Assembly (NCBI RefSeq): GCF_037646455.1
Contig: NZ_JBBIXN010000003.1
Location: 434,001 to 498,000 of the forward strand
Direction of reading: 5' to 3'
DNA: 64,000 bases
Source of the DNA: Draconibacterium mangrovi_A
GTDB taxonomy: Bacteria; Bacteroidota; Bacteroidia; Bacteroidales; Prolixibacteraceae
Below the pieces are notes generated by a model. The model was not told the DNA's origin, searched no databases, and saw only the letters and a program-made list of their open reading frames with translations. Shown piece after piece: positions 19,901 through 28,920 of this stretch (positions are counted from its first letter, which is position 1; each line of letters opens with the position of its first letter). Both the position numbers and the translations under genes were made by a program.

Positions 19901-20000
19901 TTGATATATGTAAAAAGATTTCCTGCTTGAATTTATTTGCAGAAATTATAACACCAAAACCTTTCTCCTCATTAAACCATTTAAATATTCCAAAATTCAT
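16908..20000 (-). CDS. Cold-shock-domain protein with C-terminal zinc clusters
   Basis: This is a 1030-residue protein. Residues 1-70 are a cold-shock domain, with FKWFNEEKGFGVI (RNP1-like, 6-18) and EIFLHI (RNP2, 27-32), so it probably binds single-stranded nucleic acid. Residues 100-620 are helical and repetitive in a HEAT-like way, without catalytic motifs. Around 690 comes LPHRKWNPDKNHWGVP, reminiscent of the small HARP-type fold. The last 250 residues hold at least four Cys clusters (CTNQEC, CEEC, CDNCGTCC, CFKC/CEKC), probably several zinc ribbons. It converges with the retron with only 8 nt between stops and its own upstream region. It could be a separate defence gene or a retron accessory. 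Function unknown. Confidence 0.75.
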   Translation of the reverse strand: MNFGIFKWFNEEKGFGVIISANKFKQEIFLHISNWNKSDSIHERFQRELLEFNTATQRNKLSAINCGYFKYDEEKSWEELFSLLPDDYNIRVDYKSYNVLELALSQVPPDFNSDIIIHAVKNKLVDVHDDKSLRNNILYSFLSKQINESIKSLINRQICERLQKLDGDIQIQIWIGGAIESYEPTLENFKSNLDIISSLKVVKRIKEESNRNLILIACLKKIEGRFNYSWFCEFAEILESISCSRFKEKVLMDLNRLAKTSYKKYLLEFVRNQVVNFEEPANKIQSIISEHPDFITKEIVEDLNKELIDLILISLNVNDLSKLWLKGIIDDVSIQITENIEALNDRQCENLLRHESFPKPIKHLILESWFNKREYKFVLKNCKESCSDFYAEFDKKIFEEHTDDEYYELWKEKLGIRVPEEFLLSYIGEESFRSSEIDYWIEDEIISETEIANLLLKKLDSYKTINNRNDFNSLMVLVEKFIELNQNNADQLVALENEFINLILWHIGAREELNLELIRRKFIFFSPEEQVRIFKRLFYLKHIGQIDFSFDYIEKLVRADIDLYLTNEQFGNDFVLDISTHIIIEAISSFIKKGSFEFESDLILKDLKRNSKKKFLVENYFDKCEGRMLAHWNWNTEGKVKQISFPGDSLKFYYAIEFQAAFEREGKSYYGGVYTFHEKNPNFEHLKNEVKKLPHRKWNPDKNHWGVPSKFKNEVYEFARMNRFFVELDDRKHYTNNVHLVEYSRYMDGEPNVPKGIQFCEGRKAKKKHQQFNREFWWCTNQECFENCSENHLNLKIKIDKDSERQVWEYYTLLDILKILEINVDETKTNPIDYIPDGHYYKLLGHINAFNRLLRKLYCEECGELLYPTQTSHFALYRDTRFHCENEKCESYKKTIYLNHCLNGECTNIIDSRVSKQCENGLYICDNCGTCCSNDMFKRRLDSLNLTGGYAHQALIDNVKNKNGHLEKKEYYCFKCQNMVTEISDTLFRCEKCNVQYDLDKFKWLERRWTMKYARRADYPIRTVTNDDGD

Positions 20001-20405
20001 TGATTCTTGTTTATTATTTCATTACAAATATTTTCCTAATGTTTCTCTAAATTCTACTAAAACCTTTTTATTGAACTATTTTGGGGTAAGGACAAGCATT
20101 CTAGTACAACAGTATTTAATTAATTTTGACGCTTTCTTTTAAACACCCAAATGCACTTATTCGTAGTAATGAAATAAATTCGATTACAAAAACGGGCAAG
20201 CTCTTAAGAATTTGTTTAGATTTATTAAAAATGTCTTTTAACATTGCTAACGAAACACTTTTATCAAGTATTATCAAATTCAAAGCTACACATTATTGAA
20301 AACATAAAGTCATAATGATTATCAGGAACATTTAGAATTGAGGATTAATACTCAAACAGGAGAGATGGATATTACAAATGGAAGTTTATAATAACCTGGC
20401 TCTCA
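20001..20405. other. Noncoding stretch between CSD gene and VWA operon
   Basis: This AT-rich stretch has no gene I can support. It would hold the promoter of the cold-shock-domain gene and the trailer of the VWA operon. A 25-codon open stretch ending at 20,388 (RINTQTGEMDITNGS) looks like the end of a lost gene but is too short to call. Confidence 0.4.
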
Positions 20406-22121
20406 TCATATTTCTATTTGATTAAATACTACATTTCTAATATCATTTACTGTAGATGCAAATTCAACAAATCCACCAACATTTCTTAATTCAGAATATT
20501 TATCTACTGCATTTTTGTTATCCATTAGGAATAAGAACACATCATTATCAAGATTGCATAATTCTGCTAGTAAAGTAAGTGTAGTTTGCCAATTCGGAAT
20601 ATCTCCATCAGTTATAATAACTACTACCGAACCTTCTTTTTTAAATTCAGTTAATCTATCAAGAGTATGCGTAGGGAAATTTGTTGAACTACCCTGATTA
20701 ATCAGGAGCGTATCTTTGATTTTATTATAATCCTTTGTCCACTCACAAACTATTGGTCTTGAAGAGAAATTAACAAGGGCAATCTTTCCTTTTTTCTCTT
20801 CAAAGAATTTTATAAAACCAAAACAGGCAAGATAGGCTTCGTGTATTCTTGAACCTGCAATTGATTCATCACCCATACTACCAGAAGTATCTACTACCAA
20901 AAGTAAATCTGAATTATTTTTTTCATCCAAAGGCTCAGGAGAGTATTGTTGTTCCCATTTTTTTGTAGTGATACCGGGCAATATTTTTGGAGAAGTCTGT
21001 AATGATAATAGCATATCTAAATCCTCAATTGGGTCGCCAATCTTCCAAGTTGATGGATATGCCATATCATTCTTTGAGCCTTTCGACTTTTTTGAAATAA
21101 TTGGTATTGCATCTATATTATTTTGCTCAAACCAAATTTTCTTTTTCTCCTTCTTATCATTGAATTTAATTCCAGCGATATTGAGTATTGATTCAAATTC
21201 GTCTATTGAAGTTTCCTGTGCTAGTTGGTTAATTGCACTTTCAATTTTCTCTGGGTCTTGAAAAACTAATTGCCCACCATCGTTAGTATCGTCTTTGCTA
21301 GGGATTGCATCGCTTATACATTGGGATTGTGAGTCAATATCACCTAATTCACTATTTTCTTGTGATTGTGAATTCCCATTCCCTGGTTGTTGTTGTTCAA
21401 AATCATTCTTGTCGAGTTCTATTAAATCCAATAATAGGTTAGTATATTTTTCTGTTTTATCAAGAAAAGATTCTGAATTGGTAATCCCGGTCTTTTCAAA
21501 CTCACTTGCCAGCTTTTGAATTTTTTCTTTTAAGTCAATATCTGATTCATTAAGCTCGAGATTATTTTTCCATAAAGTTTCCTTTAATAAAAACATTAGT
21601 TTCCCATTTCTCGATGCACTTTGAAATGAATCTCCACTTCCTTTTTTTATCCAATTTATTTCACTTGTTAATGTTTCTTTTGGATGTTTAATGAAATTTT
21701 TTGTATCAATTATTATATCTGCAATTTGATTTGCAATACTTCCTGCTAAATGTGATATGCTGTTTTCAGATAAACTGTTTTTGTGGGTTTTATTAGTGTC
21801 TAAAATCTTTTTAATCATCCTAAATTGACCAATAACATCATAAGGGCAAGTCTGGTAATGTTCTATTTCGTGACGAGTCAGAACTTTTACTTCATCTTTA
21901 AACTCCTTAGTTCTTTCGGGAAGGTCTCCAAAATTCAAATGTATTTGCCAATTGCTACCTACGCTTATATAATATTCTCCACTTCTATAATTCTCTTCAT
22001 CTTTGGTTAAAAATTTAACTTTGGGCATTGGAAGAGCTAGTAATCCAAAATACTCTTTTTGAAAAACTTCAAATATTGCTTCTTCTGCAATTTTCAGATA
22101 TTTAGACAGTTTCTGTTCCAA
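20406..22121 (-). CDS. VWA-domain protein with HEXXH metallopeptidase-like N-terminus
   Basis: This is a 571-residue protein. Residues 80-92 read LTRHEIEHYQTCP, an HEXXH motif (84-88), and NQIADIIID (131-139) could give the third zinc ligand, as in the putative metallopeptidase domain of DUF2201-type proteins. A Gln/Ser-rich linker (242-270) follows. The C-terminal 170 residues form a VWA domain with a full MIDAS: DTSGS (411-415), a Thr near 480-484 and ITDGD (503-507). The 5' end overlaps the MoxR ATPase gene by 20 nt. VWA/MoxR pairs (as in RavA/ViaA) act as metal-dependent adaptor and chaperone. It is last in the operon and probably the effector or substrate-handling partner. Confidence 0.85.
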   Translation of the reverse strand: MEQKLSKYLKIAEEAIFEVFQKEYFGLLALPMPKVKFLTKDEENYRSGEYYISVGSNWQIHLNFGDLPERTKEFKDEVKVLTRHEIEHYQTCPYDVIGQFRMIKKILDTNKTHKNSLSENSISHLAGSIANQIADIIIDTKNFIKHPKETLTSEINWIKKGSGDSFQSASRNGKLMFLLKETLWKNNLELNESDIDLKEKIQKLASEFEKTGITNSESFLDKTEKYTNLLLDLIELDKNDFEQQQPGNGNSQSQENSELGDIDSQSQCISDAIPSKDDTNDGGQLVFQDPEKIESAINQLAQETSIDEFESILNIAGIKFNDKKEKKKIWFEQNNIDAIPIISKKSKGSKNDMAYPSTWKIGDPIEDLDMLLSLQTSPKILPGITTKKWEQQYSPEPLDEKNNSDLLLVVDTSGSMGDESIAGSRIHEAYLACFGFIKFFEEKKGKIALVNFSSRPIVCEWTKDYNKIKDTLLINQGSSTNFPTHTLDRLTEFKKEGSVVVIITDGDIPNWQTTLTLLAELCNLDNDVFLFLMDNKNAVDKYSELRNVGGFVEFASTVNDIRNVVFNQIEI

Positions 22122-23856
22122 TTTTAAGAAGCTCCTTTTTAATACTATTTTCGGGACCTTGATAGAAGCAAAATAGTTTTACTCTTGTTGGCTTAGTTTC
22201 CAATATGAATTCATGAGATGATTTTGATAATGCAATTTTCCTTCCAATCGAGTATTCAAAGTTCAAATCATCACCATATACTGGAGAAAATAATGGCTTC
22301 AAGAAATCTGATTCTAATATTTTAGTAGCTTCTTCAATTTTTATCTCAATTTTTATTCTAGGATATTTTTCAGCCTTTAATCTTCTGATTTTATTTTCAA
22401 CCTTGTTTGCAAGCAATTGGCGGTTACGAATCTTATATTCTCGTTTTAAAAACGAACTAATTTCATTTAGCTTGGTAATGTCATCCGTATCATCAATCAT
22501 ATTTTTGTAATCAAACATTTTTTCATAATACTCTTCGAGCTTTTGTAATTCAGGAAGAAGCTCCATTGTAATCAATAAATCATCTTCAACCTCAGTCGAC
22601 TTGCTTATCAATTCTGTAAATTCTGCAGCAGAAAGTTTCGATTTCAAAGCATTATTAAATGATTGTATAAAATTTTCATACCTGTTTTTAAAGCGAGAAT
22701 GAATTTGATTAATAATTGCTTTTGTACCTTCTAGTTCAGAGTTTACAGAAAAATCTTTATCCTCAAATTTGCTTTTAATATTTTCTTTCAAAAATTTCTT
22801 GCTTAGATTAGACCTATGCCATATTAAATAGGGAGCTATCGTTTTAATATGTATTGACGATACTTTTTCGTAACCAAGCAACCAAGCAAAAGCACGACCA
22901 TATCTATATAAATCTTCCTTAACCCGTACACTTAATGGATTTCTTGTTTTATGACATATCTGACCTTCTACAAAATAGCGACATTCTCCTCCGTTAGTGC
23001 ATAATCCATTGTCAACGGTTAAATCTTCGCTCGCTTCTTTGTTAAGCCTAACACAAAGTCTGTAGTCTGCGATAATATTATTAATAAATTCCTCGGCTTC
23101 AGGCTCATATTCAATTGAATCTTGAATATTATCCTGAATTGAATCCAAATCACTGTTGTGTAGCTTAAAATCAAAAGTTGATTTATTGTTAAGCTTATCT
23201 TTTTTCCCAATGGTTTGCATACTTAAATAATCGGGCATAGTAACAGGTAATGCTAGAGCAAACCTATCCATAAATGGCATCGGCAAATTAAAGTTTCCTT
23301 CGTCTGGGGGGTTCATTGTTGCAAACACTGTGAAATTTCCCACAGGGTAACTTTGATTTTGATATTTCACAATTCCTTCTGCTAGCAATGAAAGTAAAAT
23401 GTTTTGAGCGTAAGGACTTAGCCTGTTTACTTCATCAATTATTTTCCATTGTGATTTAACAAAATCATTCCATTGAACTTCAATATTTCCATCCCTAATC
23501 TTTTTTTGCCCCATCAGTTGTTCAAGGTTCAACGAACCTAAAATCTTTTCTTCTGTAAGTTGTGGATGACCTCTTAATATAGCTTGTTCGATTTCATCAC
23601 TTGTTTTGCCAAGAAACATCTGACCTAAATATTTTGACAAAGTAGTTTTTCCTCCTCCGTGACCACCATAGAGCATCATCGTGCCTTTTTTTACCAATGC
23701 ATTTATCGTTGCCAATGTTTCAACAATATAAACAGGTCTATCCTTTAAGGCTTCATTATTAAATGAAACCCCAATTAACTCATCATTATGAACATATAAA
23801 TTGTTATTTCTTAATTCATCAAGAAGGTCAATTATTTCAAGTGCTTTATCTGCCAT
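22102..23856 (-). CDS. MoxR-family AAA+ ATPase
   Basis: This is a 584-residue AAA+ protein. Walker A GGHGGGKTT is at 64-72, Walker B IIDEVNR at 139-145 and sensor 1 ATMNP at 179-183, followed by PMPFMDRFA with the arginine finger at 198. These are the landmarks of the MoxR/RavA clade. A Cys cluster (C286, C292, C301) before SVRVKEDLYRYGRAFAWLLG matches the metal-binding insert of many archaeal and bacterial MoxR proteins. The last 250 residues are coiled-coil-rich. The gene overlaps the VWA gene by 20 nt and follows the coiled-coil gene with a 1-nt gap. It is probably the remodelling motor of the system. Confidence 0.9.
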   Translation of the reverse strand: MADKALEIIDLLDELRNNNLYVHNDELIGVSFNNEALKDRPVYIVETLATINALVKKGTMMLYGGHGGGKTTLSKYLGQMFLGKTSDEIEQAILRGHPQLTEEKILGSLNLEQLMGQKKIRDGNIEVQWNDFVKSQWKIIDEVNRLSPYAQNILLSLLAEGIVKYQNQSYPVGNFTVFATMNPPDEGNFNLPMPFMDRFALALPVTMPDYLSMQTIGKKDKLNNKSTFDFKLHNSDLDSIQDNIQDSIEYEPEAEEFINNIIADYRLCVRLNKEASEDLTVDNGLCTNGGECRYFVEGQICHKTRNPLSVRVKEDLYRYGRAFAWLLGYEKVSSIHIKTIAPYLIWHRSNLSKKFLKENIKSKFEDKDFSVNSELEGTKAIINQIHSRFKNRYENFIQSFNNALKSKLSAAEFTELISKSTEVEDDLLITMELLPELQKLEEYYEKMFDYKNMIDDTDDITKLNEISSFLKREYKIRNRQLLANKVENKIRRLKAEKYPRIKIEIKIEEATKILESDFLKPLFSPVYGDDLNFEYSIGRKIALSKSSHEFILETKPTRVKLFCFYQGPENSIKKELLKIGTETV

Positions 23857-23857
23857 T

Positions 23858-25444
23858 TTATATGTTCTTCGTAAGGTTAATATTGATTAGGTCATATTCT
23901 AAGAGTCTTTTAAATCTCTCTAAATTAGTTTCTAAAACAGCTTTACTTAGTAAGTACTCATCGCTACTAATTTCATCTAAATACTCCAGGTCATCTTTTA
24001 TATCCGATTTCTCAATTGCTGATGTAAATTCTTTTTTGATATAATCGTATGAACCTAAAATTCCATCAACAAAATCATCATTTAATGCATCTAACAAATT
24101 ATCCGTTATCTTGATATTCTCAATGAAGCTTTTTATCTCTTCAACTGCTCCTTCAATTTTTTCGACATCCGACACTTCCGTTTTTAACTTCCTTAAAATC
24201 TCAATCTTTTTATGTTCAAAATCTAATGTGATACTTGAAAAGAATTCAAGAATAGATTCTTTTGGATTGTTTTCTTCCAATGAATTAATTGATTTCTCGA
24301 CTTTAGCATAAGCTGTTTTAATTTTAGAGATATCATTAGTATTAATCGATTTTATCGGATTATCCGAAATTATATTATTGAGAGTTAGAACATATTGTTC
24401 AATTTTACTTGCAAAAGCAAAACTTGACCATTTATCTTTATTACTATTAAGCTTAGTAACTTTTGCTTGTGGATTGTTAGTGTAAAAATCCTGACAGGCA
24501 GTATACGCTGTAATCGTCTTTTCCCAAGTGCCTGAAATTTCTATTTCTAAATAATCTGATATATTATTTTTCTCAGTATCAAAAACTAAATTTTTTTCGA
24601 ATTTGTTGTAGAGAATTGCGATGTTGCCATCCTTTTCATTTTGAATGTCAATTGTTTTTAATTTTTCGATTGAATCTCTAATATCCTGTATATTACTATT
24701 TATATGTTCAATAATAGAGGAAAGGCTTATGTTTTCTTGATTAGTTGTTAGAAAATCTTTTTTCTCAACAACTTGTTTAATAATACTAAAGTGAAAATCA
24801 GCTTTTTCATCTATCTCAACTGTGTAGTCGTCATTATCGTTTTCTGCAAGGTTGTTTGTATAAAAGCTCTTTATATCAATAAAACTCAACTCTTTCATTT
24901 TAGAAAGGCCTTCCAATAAGTCATTTAGTTCCTCAATAAACTCAGGGAATTCCTCCTCGACTTTATCATTGGAAGTGAAAGAACTAATTATTCTCTTGTT
25001 AATATTTTCTTTTACTGATTTCCTTACATCTTCAAATAAAGAAAAGTTTGATTTAACGACATCTTTATTTTTAATAATGTTTTTAATGTTATTATCGTAT
25101 GATGCGTACTCCTTGATTAAAAATTCGGTGATATATTTACGCGTCTTTGTTTCTAAACCGTTTGAACTTAATTCATCCAACCAATCAATAAACTTCTGAA
25201 CACCAGGGGCTGTAATTATTTTATAAACTTCATAAAAGAATGATTTAATCTTTTTTTGATATTTAGTTAAATCTTCTATTGAACTAATTTGCTCTTTTTC
25301 TTTTTGAATTAAAGTGAATTTATCTGTTAAATCGTTATCATTAATTGCAGCAACTACATCTTGAGTATTAGCTTCTTTCTCAGCTAATGCAGTTTTGTAA
25401 TTTTCCTGTATATCGTCAAAATTTATTTTACTCATTATCTTCAA
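23858..25444 (-). CDS. Coiled-coil protein of the VWA/MoxR operon
   Basis: This 528-residue, acidic, lysine-rich protein is almost wholly helical, with repeated heptad-like stretches. It has no signal peptide, membrane segment, P-loop or catalytic motif. Its start overlaps the 3' end of the large ATPase gene by 17 nt and its stop lies 1 nt before the MoxR start, so it is made with both. Such proteins in vWA/MoxR loci are thought to bridge the ATPase and the other parts; that role is inference. No recognised family. Confidence 0.65.
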   Translation of the reverse strand: MKIMSKINFDDIQENYKTALAEKEANTQDVVAAINDNDLTDKFTLIQKEKEQISSIEDLTKYQKKIKSFFYEVYKIITAPGVQKFIDWLDELSSNGLETKTRKYITEFLIKEYASYDNNIKNIIKNKDVVKSNFSLFEDVRKSVKENINKRIISSFTSNDKVEEEFPEFIEELNDLLEGLSKMKELSFIDIKSFYTNNLAENDNDDYTVEIDEKADFHFSIIKQVVEKKDFLTTNQENISLSSIIEHINSNIQDIRDSIEKLKTIDIQNEKDGNIAILYNKFEKNLVFDTEKNNISDYLEIEISGTWEKTITAYTACQDFYTNNPQAKVTKLNSNKDKWSSFAFASKIEQYVLTLNNIISDNPIKSINTNDISKIKTAYAKVEKSINSLEENNPKESILEFFSSITLDFEHKKIEILRKLKTEVSDVEKIEGAVEEIKSFIENIKITDNLLDALNDDFVDGILGSYDYIKKEFTSAIEKSDIKDDLEYLDEISSDEYLLSKAVLETNLERFKRLLEYDLININLTKNI

Positions 25445-28400
25445 CTTTTATTAGGTCCAAAATGCTGTTTTCTACTACTTTCATATTCTCAACATCCTCT
25501 GAAATACTTTGAAGGTTCTCAATTATTTCATCCATCGTAGAAAGATTATTGTCAAACGAAGATTTTAATGTGCCTTGAAATGCTTTTATATCGTCATTTT
25601 TAATCCAAAATGTTTCTGCAGGTTTATATTTTTGTTGAAATATTTTATCATAGGTATCTCCTCCACCTAAATTTTTAAATGATTTTACAAAAAGTCCTGA
25701 ATATAAATAGTTATCATTTCTAGGAGTCGAATACTTTTCTTTAAAAAGTTTTGTTTTCAAAGAGTCACTCGAATATAAATCATTAATTGTATCTTGTTTA
25801 TCTTGTATTTTACCCTTATAAGATTGCAAAGAACTTTCAAGTTTTTTTGCGTCAGAGATAAATTCTTTAATTGTTTTTATCTTTCTGTCAATGGTTGTTT
25901 CAATATATTTTCCAATTAATAGGTTTGAAATACTGAAATTTTGTTCCAGGTATACGGTAAAAGGAATAATCGCTTTTGTGTAAAAGCTATCAATATCATT
26001 TACAACAATAAAATCATCTTTCTTACCCGTTAAATCTTTTAAGTTTTCTGAGATATCTAATAATTCTGAACTTAATTCTCGTAATTTGGATTTTCTACTT
26101 TCTAATTCAGATAATAAAGATGTTTTATAATCTTCAGAGTCTTCAATGCTATCAGAAATGATATTTAAGAACAACCCATCAAAAAAATAATTTTTATAGG
26201 TTGACACTCCTAAATAGTTTAAGTACGACTTATGAATTAAGTTTTCTTCATCCAGTAAACCGTTTATTTCTTCTACTTTTTTAACCTCAGAATATTCTGA
26301 AAATAATTCAATGTATTTTTTAATCCCTTTTGTGAGTTTATCAGATTGATGAAAATCATCAGCAAAACGAGGTAAGTCCTTTTTATATTTTTTCAAAAAA
26401 CCATTATATCCAATAAGAGATAAATCTTCTTTATCGTCATCTGGGTATAATTTCAAATCTTGTATATTATGAAGTATCTCAACTAATTTTTCATCAATTT
26501 TTTCATTTTGTGCAAGAGAGAAACTTATAAAGCGTCTACTTGGTGAGCTAAACACTGTTTCAAGGTGGTCTTTATCACTTAGTTTTAAGGAGTAGCTATA
26601 GTCCTTAATTTTTTCAATGTCAGATACATATTTTTCTATTTCTTCGTTATACGATTTTTTGGCATCTATTGAAATTTGATTCAAAACACTATTGTCTCCT
26701 ATTAGCAGTAAATCTTTATAATATTCTATCGTTCTTCTTGTTTGTTTATTTTCAGTCCAAGAGGCTTTTAGAACGACATCAACTATTTTATCTATTCTGA
26801 TAATATTGTCTTCGTCATTATCCAAATATGTTTTTAAATCCTTTTCATCAATCTCTTTTTCATATAACCCAACTGTTGCAATTTCAGTAAGCGATGAGAC
26901 AAAATCAGAGATTCGTTGGCTATTGTGAATTTGATAGGAGTCAATATTTTTAATATCAACTCGTTTTAGTTTATATGGTAATTCTTCTTTATCACCATTA
27001 AAACATAACCATTCTTTAAACTCATTTATTTGGCTATTCTCCTCAAGGTAAACCACATTTGTAATTAATTCACCATTACCGAAATAATTCTTTTTCTTAT
27101 TCCAGTTTTCTTTAAAATATTCTTGAAGTGTTTCAAGATAAGATTCTAGAAGTTCTTCGCTTTCGTAGTTAGGAATAAGGATAACTTCTTCTTTATCATT
27201 TTTGTTCCAAATGAATATCTTATCTATTGAATCTACTTCTTCTATTTTTGAATCTAAGGATTTTTGTTTATAAGGTAATTTGGGAGAACCAATTGGTTGT
27301 TCAATGGCTTCTCGAATAGTCTTAAGGTTTAATTGAATATATAAACTATCTTCACGTTGTTGATTGATATCAAATAGGTCATATACATTTTTAAATGTTC
27401 TATCAATGTTTTCATAATCATCAACAATGCTATTTTGGGTCAAAAGAAAGTCGAGTATTCTTTTTATACTTTTGTCATTCTCATCCTCATAAATTGTAAT
27501 CATATCATACAAAATACTCCATAAGGGATGTAAAAATGTATTAACAAGCGCTTTATCTGTGTTCGATTTGTCAAGATAACCAAAGCATATCTTTTTATCA
27601 TTATCTGATATAGATTCCAGTATTAAGTCTAGATAATGAGATATTTTTTCAGCATCTATAGATTGGTATTCTTCTTGCTTCTTTAAATCTTTCTTTAATC
27701 CGTCTTTTAATGTGTTGAAATCAATTTTATCTTTTGAAACAGAAAAAAGGTGTTTCCCATCTAACAATACATTTTTGCTGTCATCATCATTGATTTCTAT
27801 TTTTCTAGGACCTAGGCAAATTAATGATTCTTTTATGTGAAATTGTAATTGCGATTCATAATCATTAAATATTTCTGATTTTAGAAATACAACATTTGCT
27901 TCTCCCGTATCATCAATCGGGTCCTTAAATACAATGTTTTCTCTGACAAATGCATCAAAACTATGTTCCTTTAATTCGTCTAAGGATTGAAGATTATCTT
28001 TCAATTTCTTTATTTGTCCAGGTCTTGAACGAGATAACCACCAAATAAAATTAATATGTTCTTTAGGATAATCCCTTAAAAATGTTTTAGATAATGAAGC
28101 TACCGTTGGCATTTGCAATTGTTTTACAAATAATCTTCTTTGTTCTGCTGCATTACTATCCGATTTTTCTTTTAAGTCCTGATTTAATTCATAACCCGAT
28201 GCAGGTCCATTTCCGATAATACAATAGTACTTAGTTGAAGAAATTGAAGCTACATCGTCAAAGAAATGACGTAACATACCACCACCAGAACTTTCAATTA
28301 GGCTTTTAAGTTCTTGGTATTTTGCTTCGAATTCATCTATCAGCAGTAGACACCTATGTTCACCATCAATTGCTTCTTTTATTTTTTGCAAACTAAACAA

Positions 28401-28919
28401 TGGTAGTTGTTCATCTTTATATCCGCCATTGTTAGTTGTGTGTAATCTTGCTTGTTTGAATTTGGATAAATATTCTGTCAAAGTACCTTGGTCAAATGAT
28501 GGAAAGTAAATTTCATTTCCTTCTATTTCATCAAAGTCTGAATTTCTTAAGAGTTCTGTCTGTGCTGATAATAAATCGCCTATTACTTTGCTTACATCTT
28601 TATTTGGCAGTTTTTCCAAATCATTCTTTTCAAGATAATTTTTAATCACAATGATGATATCATCCAAGTTTAACAGAAAAGCTGGAACACCAAGTATTGT
28701 CCAAGCATAATGAAACATATAATGTAATGTCGCAGTTTTTCCAATCCCAAATGCACCTTTCACCATTATTGGAGAAGTATCATCCTTTTTAACGCAAGCA
28801 CTTTCTATTTGCTCCTCTACAGAAGTCCTCAAAGCCTTATGACCACTACTTAAATCAATCCATACTGTATTTCTAATTGACGAAACTAATTGCTTGTCTG
28901 TACTTACATAATTATCCAT
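25428..28919 (-). CDS. Large P-loop ATPase with helical C-terminus
   Basis: This is a 1163-residue protein. The N-terminal 320 residues form an NTPase domain with Walker A GAFGIGKT (55-62) and Walker B LLLIDEFE (191-198), preceded by a segment that could bind a partner. The remaining 800 residues are helical and acidic with several coiled-coil stretches (for example 950-1080). The architecture resembles STAND-like or BrxC-like sensor ATPases, in which a large helical region senses a trigger, but no known sensor domain is seen. It follows the upstream gene after 1 nt and overlaps the next by 17 nt. I would treat it as the core of the operon. Confidence 0.75.
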   Translation of the reverse strand: MDNYVSTDKQLVSSIRNTVWIDLSSGHKALRTSVEEQIESACVKKDDTSPIMVKGAFGIGKTATLHYMFHYAWTILGVPAFLLNLDDIIIVIKNYLEKNDLEKLPNKDVSKVIGDLLSAQTELLRNSDFDEIEGNEIYFPSFDQGTLTEYLSKFKQARLHTTNNGGYKDEQLPLFSLQKIKEAIDGEHRCLLLIDEFEAKYQELKSLIESSGGGMLRHFFDDVASISSTKYYCIIGNGPASGYELNQDLKEKSDSNAAEQRRLFVKQLQMPTVASLSKTFLRDYPKEHINFIWWLSRSRPGQIKKLKDNLQSLDELKEHSFDAFVRENIVFKDPIDDTGEANVVFLKSEIFNDYESQLQFHIKESLICLGPRKIEINDDDSKNVLLDGKHLFSVSKDKIDFNTLKDGLKKDLKKQEEYQSIDAEKISHYLDLILESISDNDKKICFGYLDKSNTDKALVNTFLHPLWSILYDMITIYEDENDKSIKRILDFLLTQNSIVDDYENIDRTFKNVYDLFDINQQREDSLYIQLNLKTIREAIEQPIGSPKLPYKQKSLDSKIEEVDSIDKIFIWNKNDKEEVILIPNYESEELLESYLETLQEYFKENWNKKKNYFGNGELITNVVYLEENSQINEFKEWLCFNGDKEELPYKLKRVDIKNIDSYQIHNSQRISDFVSSLTEIATVGLYEKEIDEKDLKTYLDNDEDNIIRIDKIVDVVLKASWTENKQTRRTIEYYKDLLLIGDNSVLNQISIDAKKSYNEEIEKYVSDIEKIKDYSYSLKLSDKDHLETVFSSPSRRFISFSLAQNEKIDEKLVEILHNIQDLKLYPDDDKEDLSLIGYNGFLKKYKKDLPRFADDFHQSDKLTKGIKKYIELFSEYSEVKKVEEINGLLDEENLIHKSYLNYLGVSTYKNYFFDGLFLNIISDSIEDSEDYKTSLLSELESRKSKLRELSSELLDISENLKDLTGKKDDFIVVNDIDSFYTKAIIPFTVYLEQNFSISNLLIGKYIETTIDRKIKTIKEFISDAKKLESSLQSYKGKIQDKQDTINDLYSSDSLKTKLFKEKYSTPRNDNYLYSGLFVKSFKNLGGGDTYDKIFQQKYKPAETFWIKNDDIKAFQGTLKSSFDNNLSTMDEIIENLQSISEDVENMKVVENSILDLIKVEDNE

Positions 28920-28920
28920 A

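Noticed and set aside
20308..20388. A 26-codon open stretch ending RINTQTGEMDITNGS, like the C-terminus of a lost gene
   Set aside because: No start codon and too short; no related intact gene is nearby, so it is mentioned only in the intergenic note.
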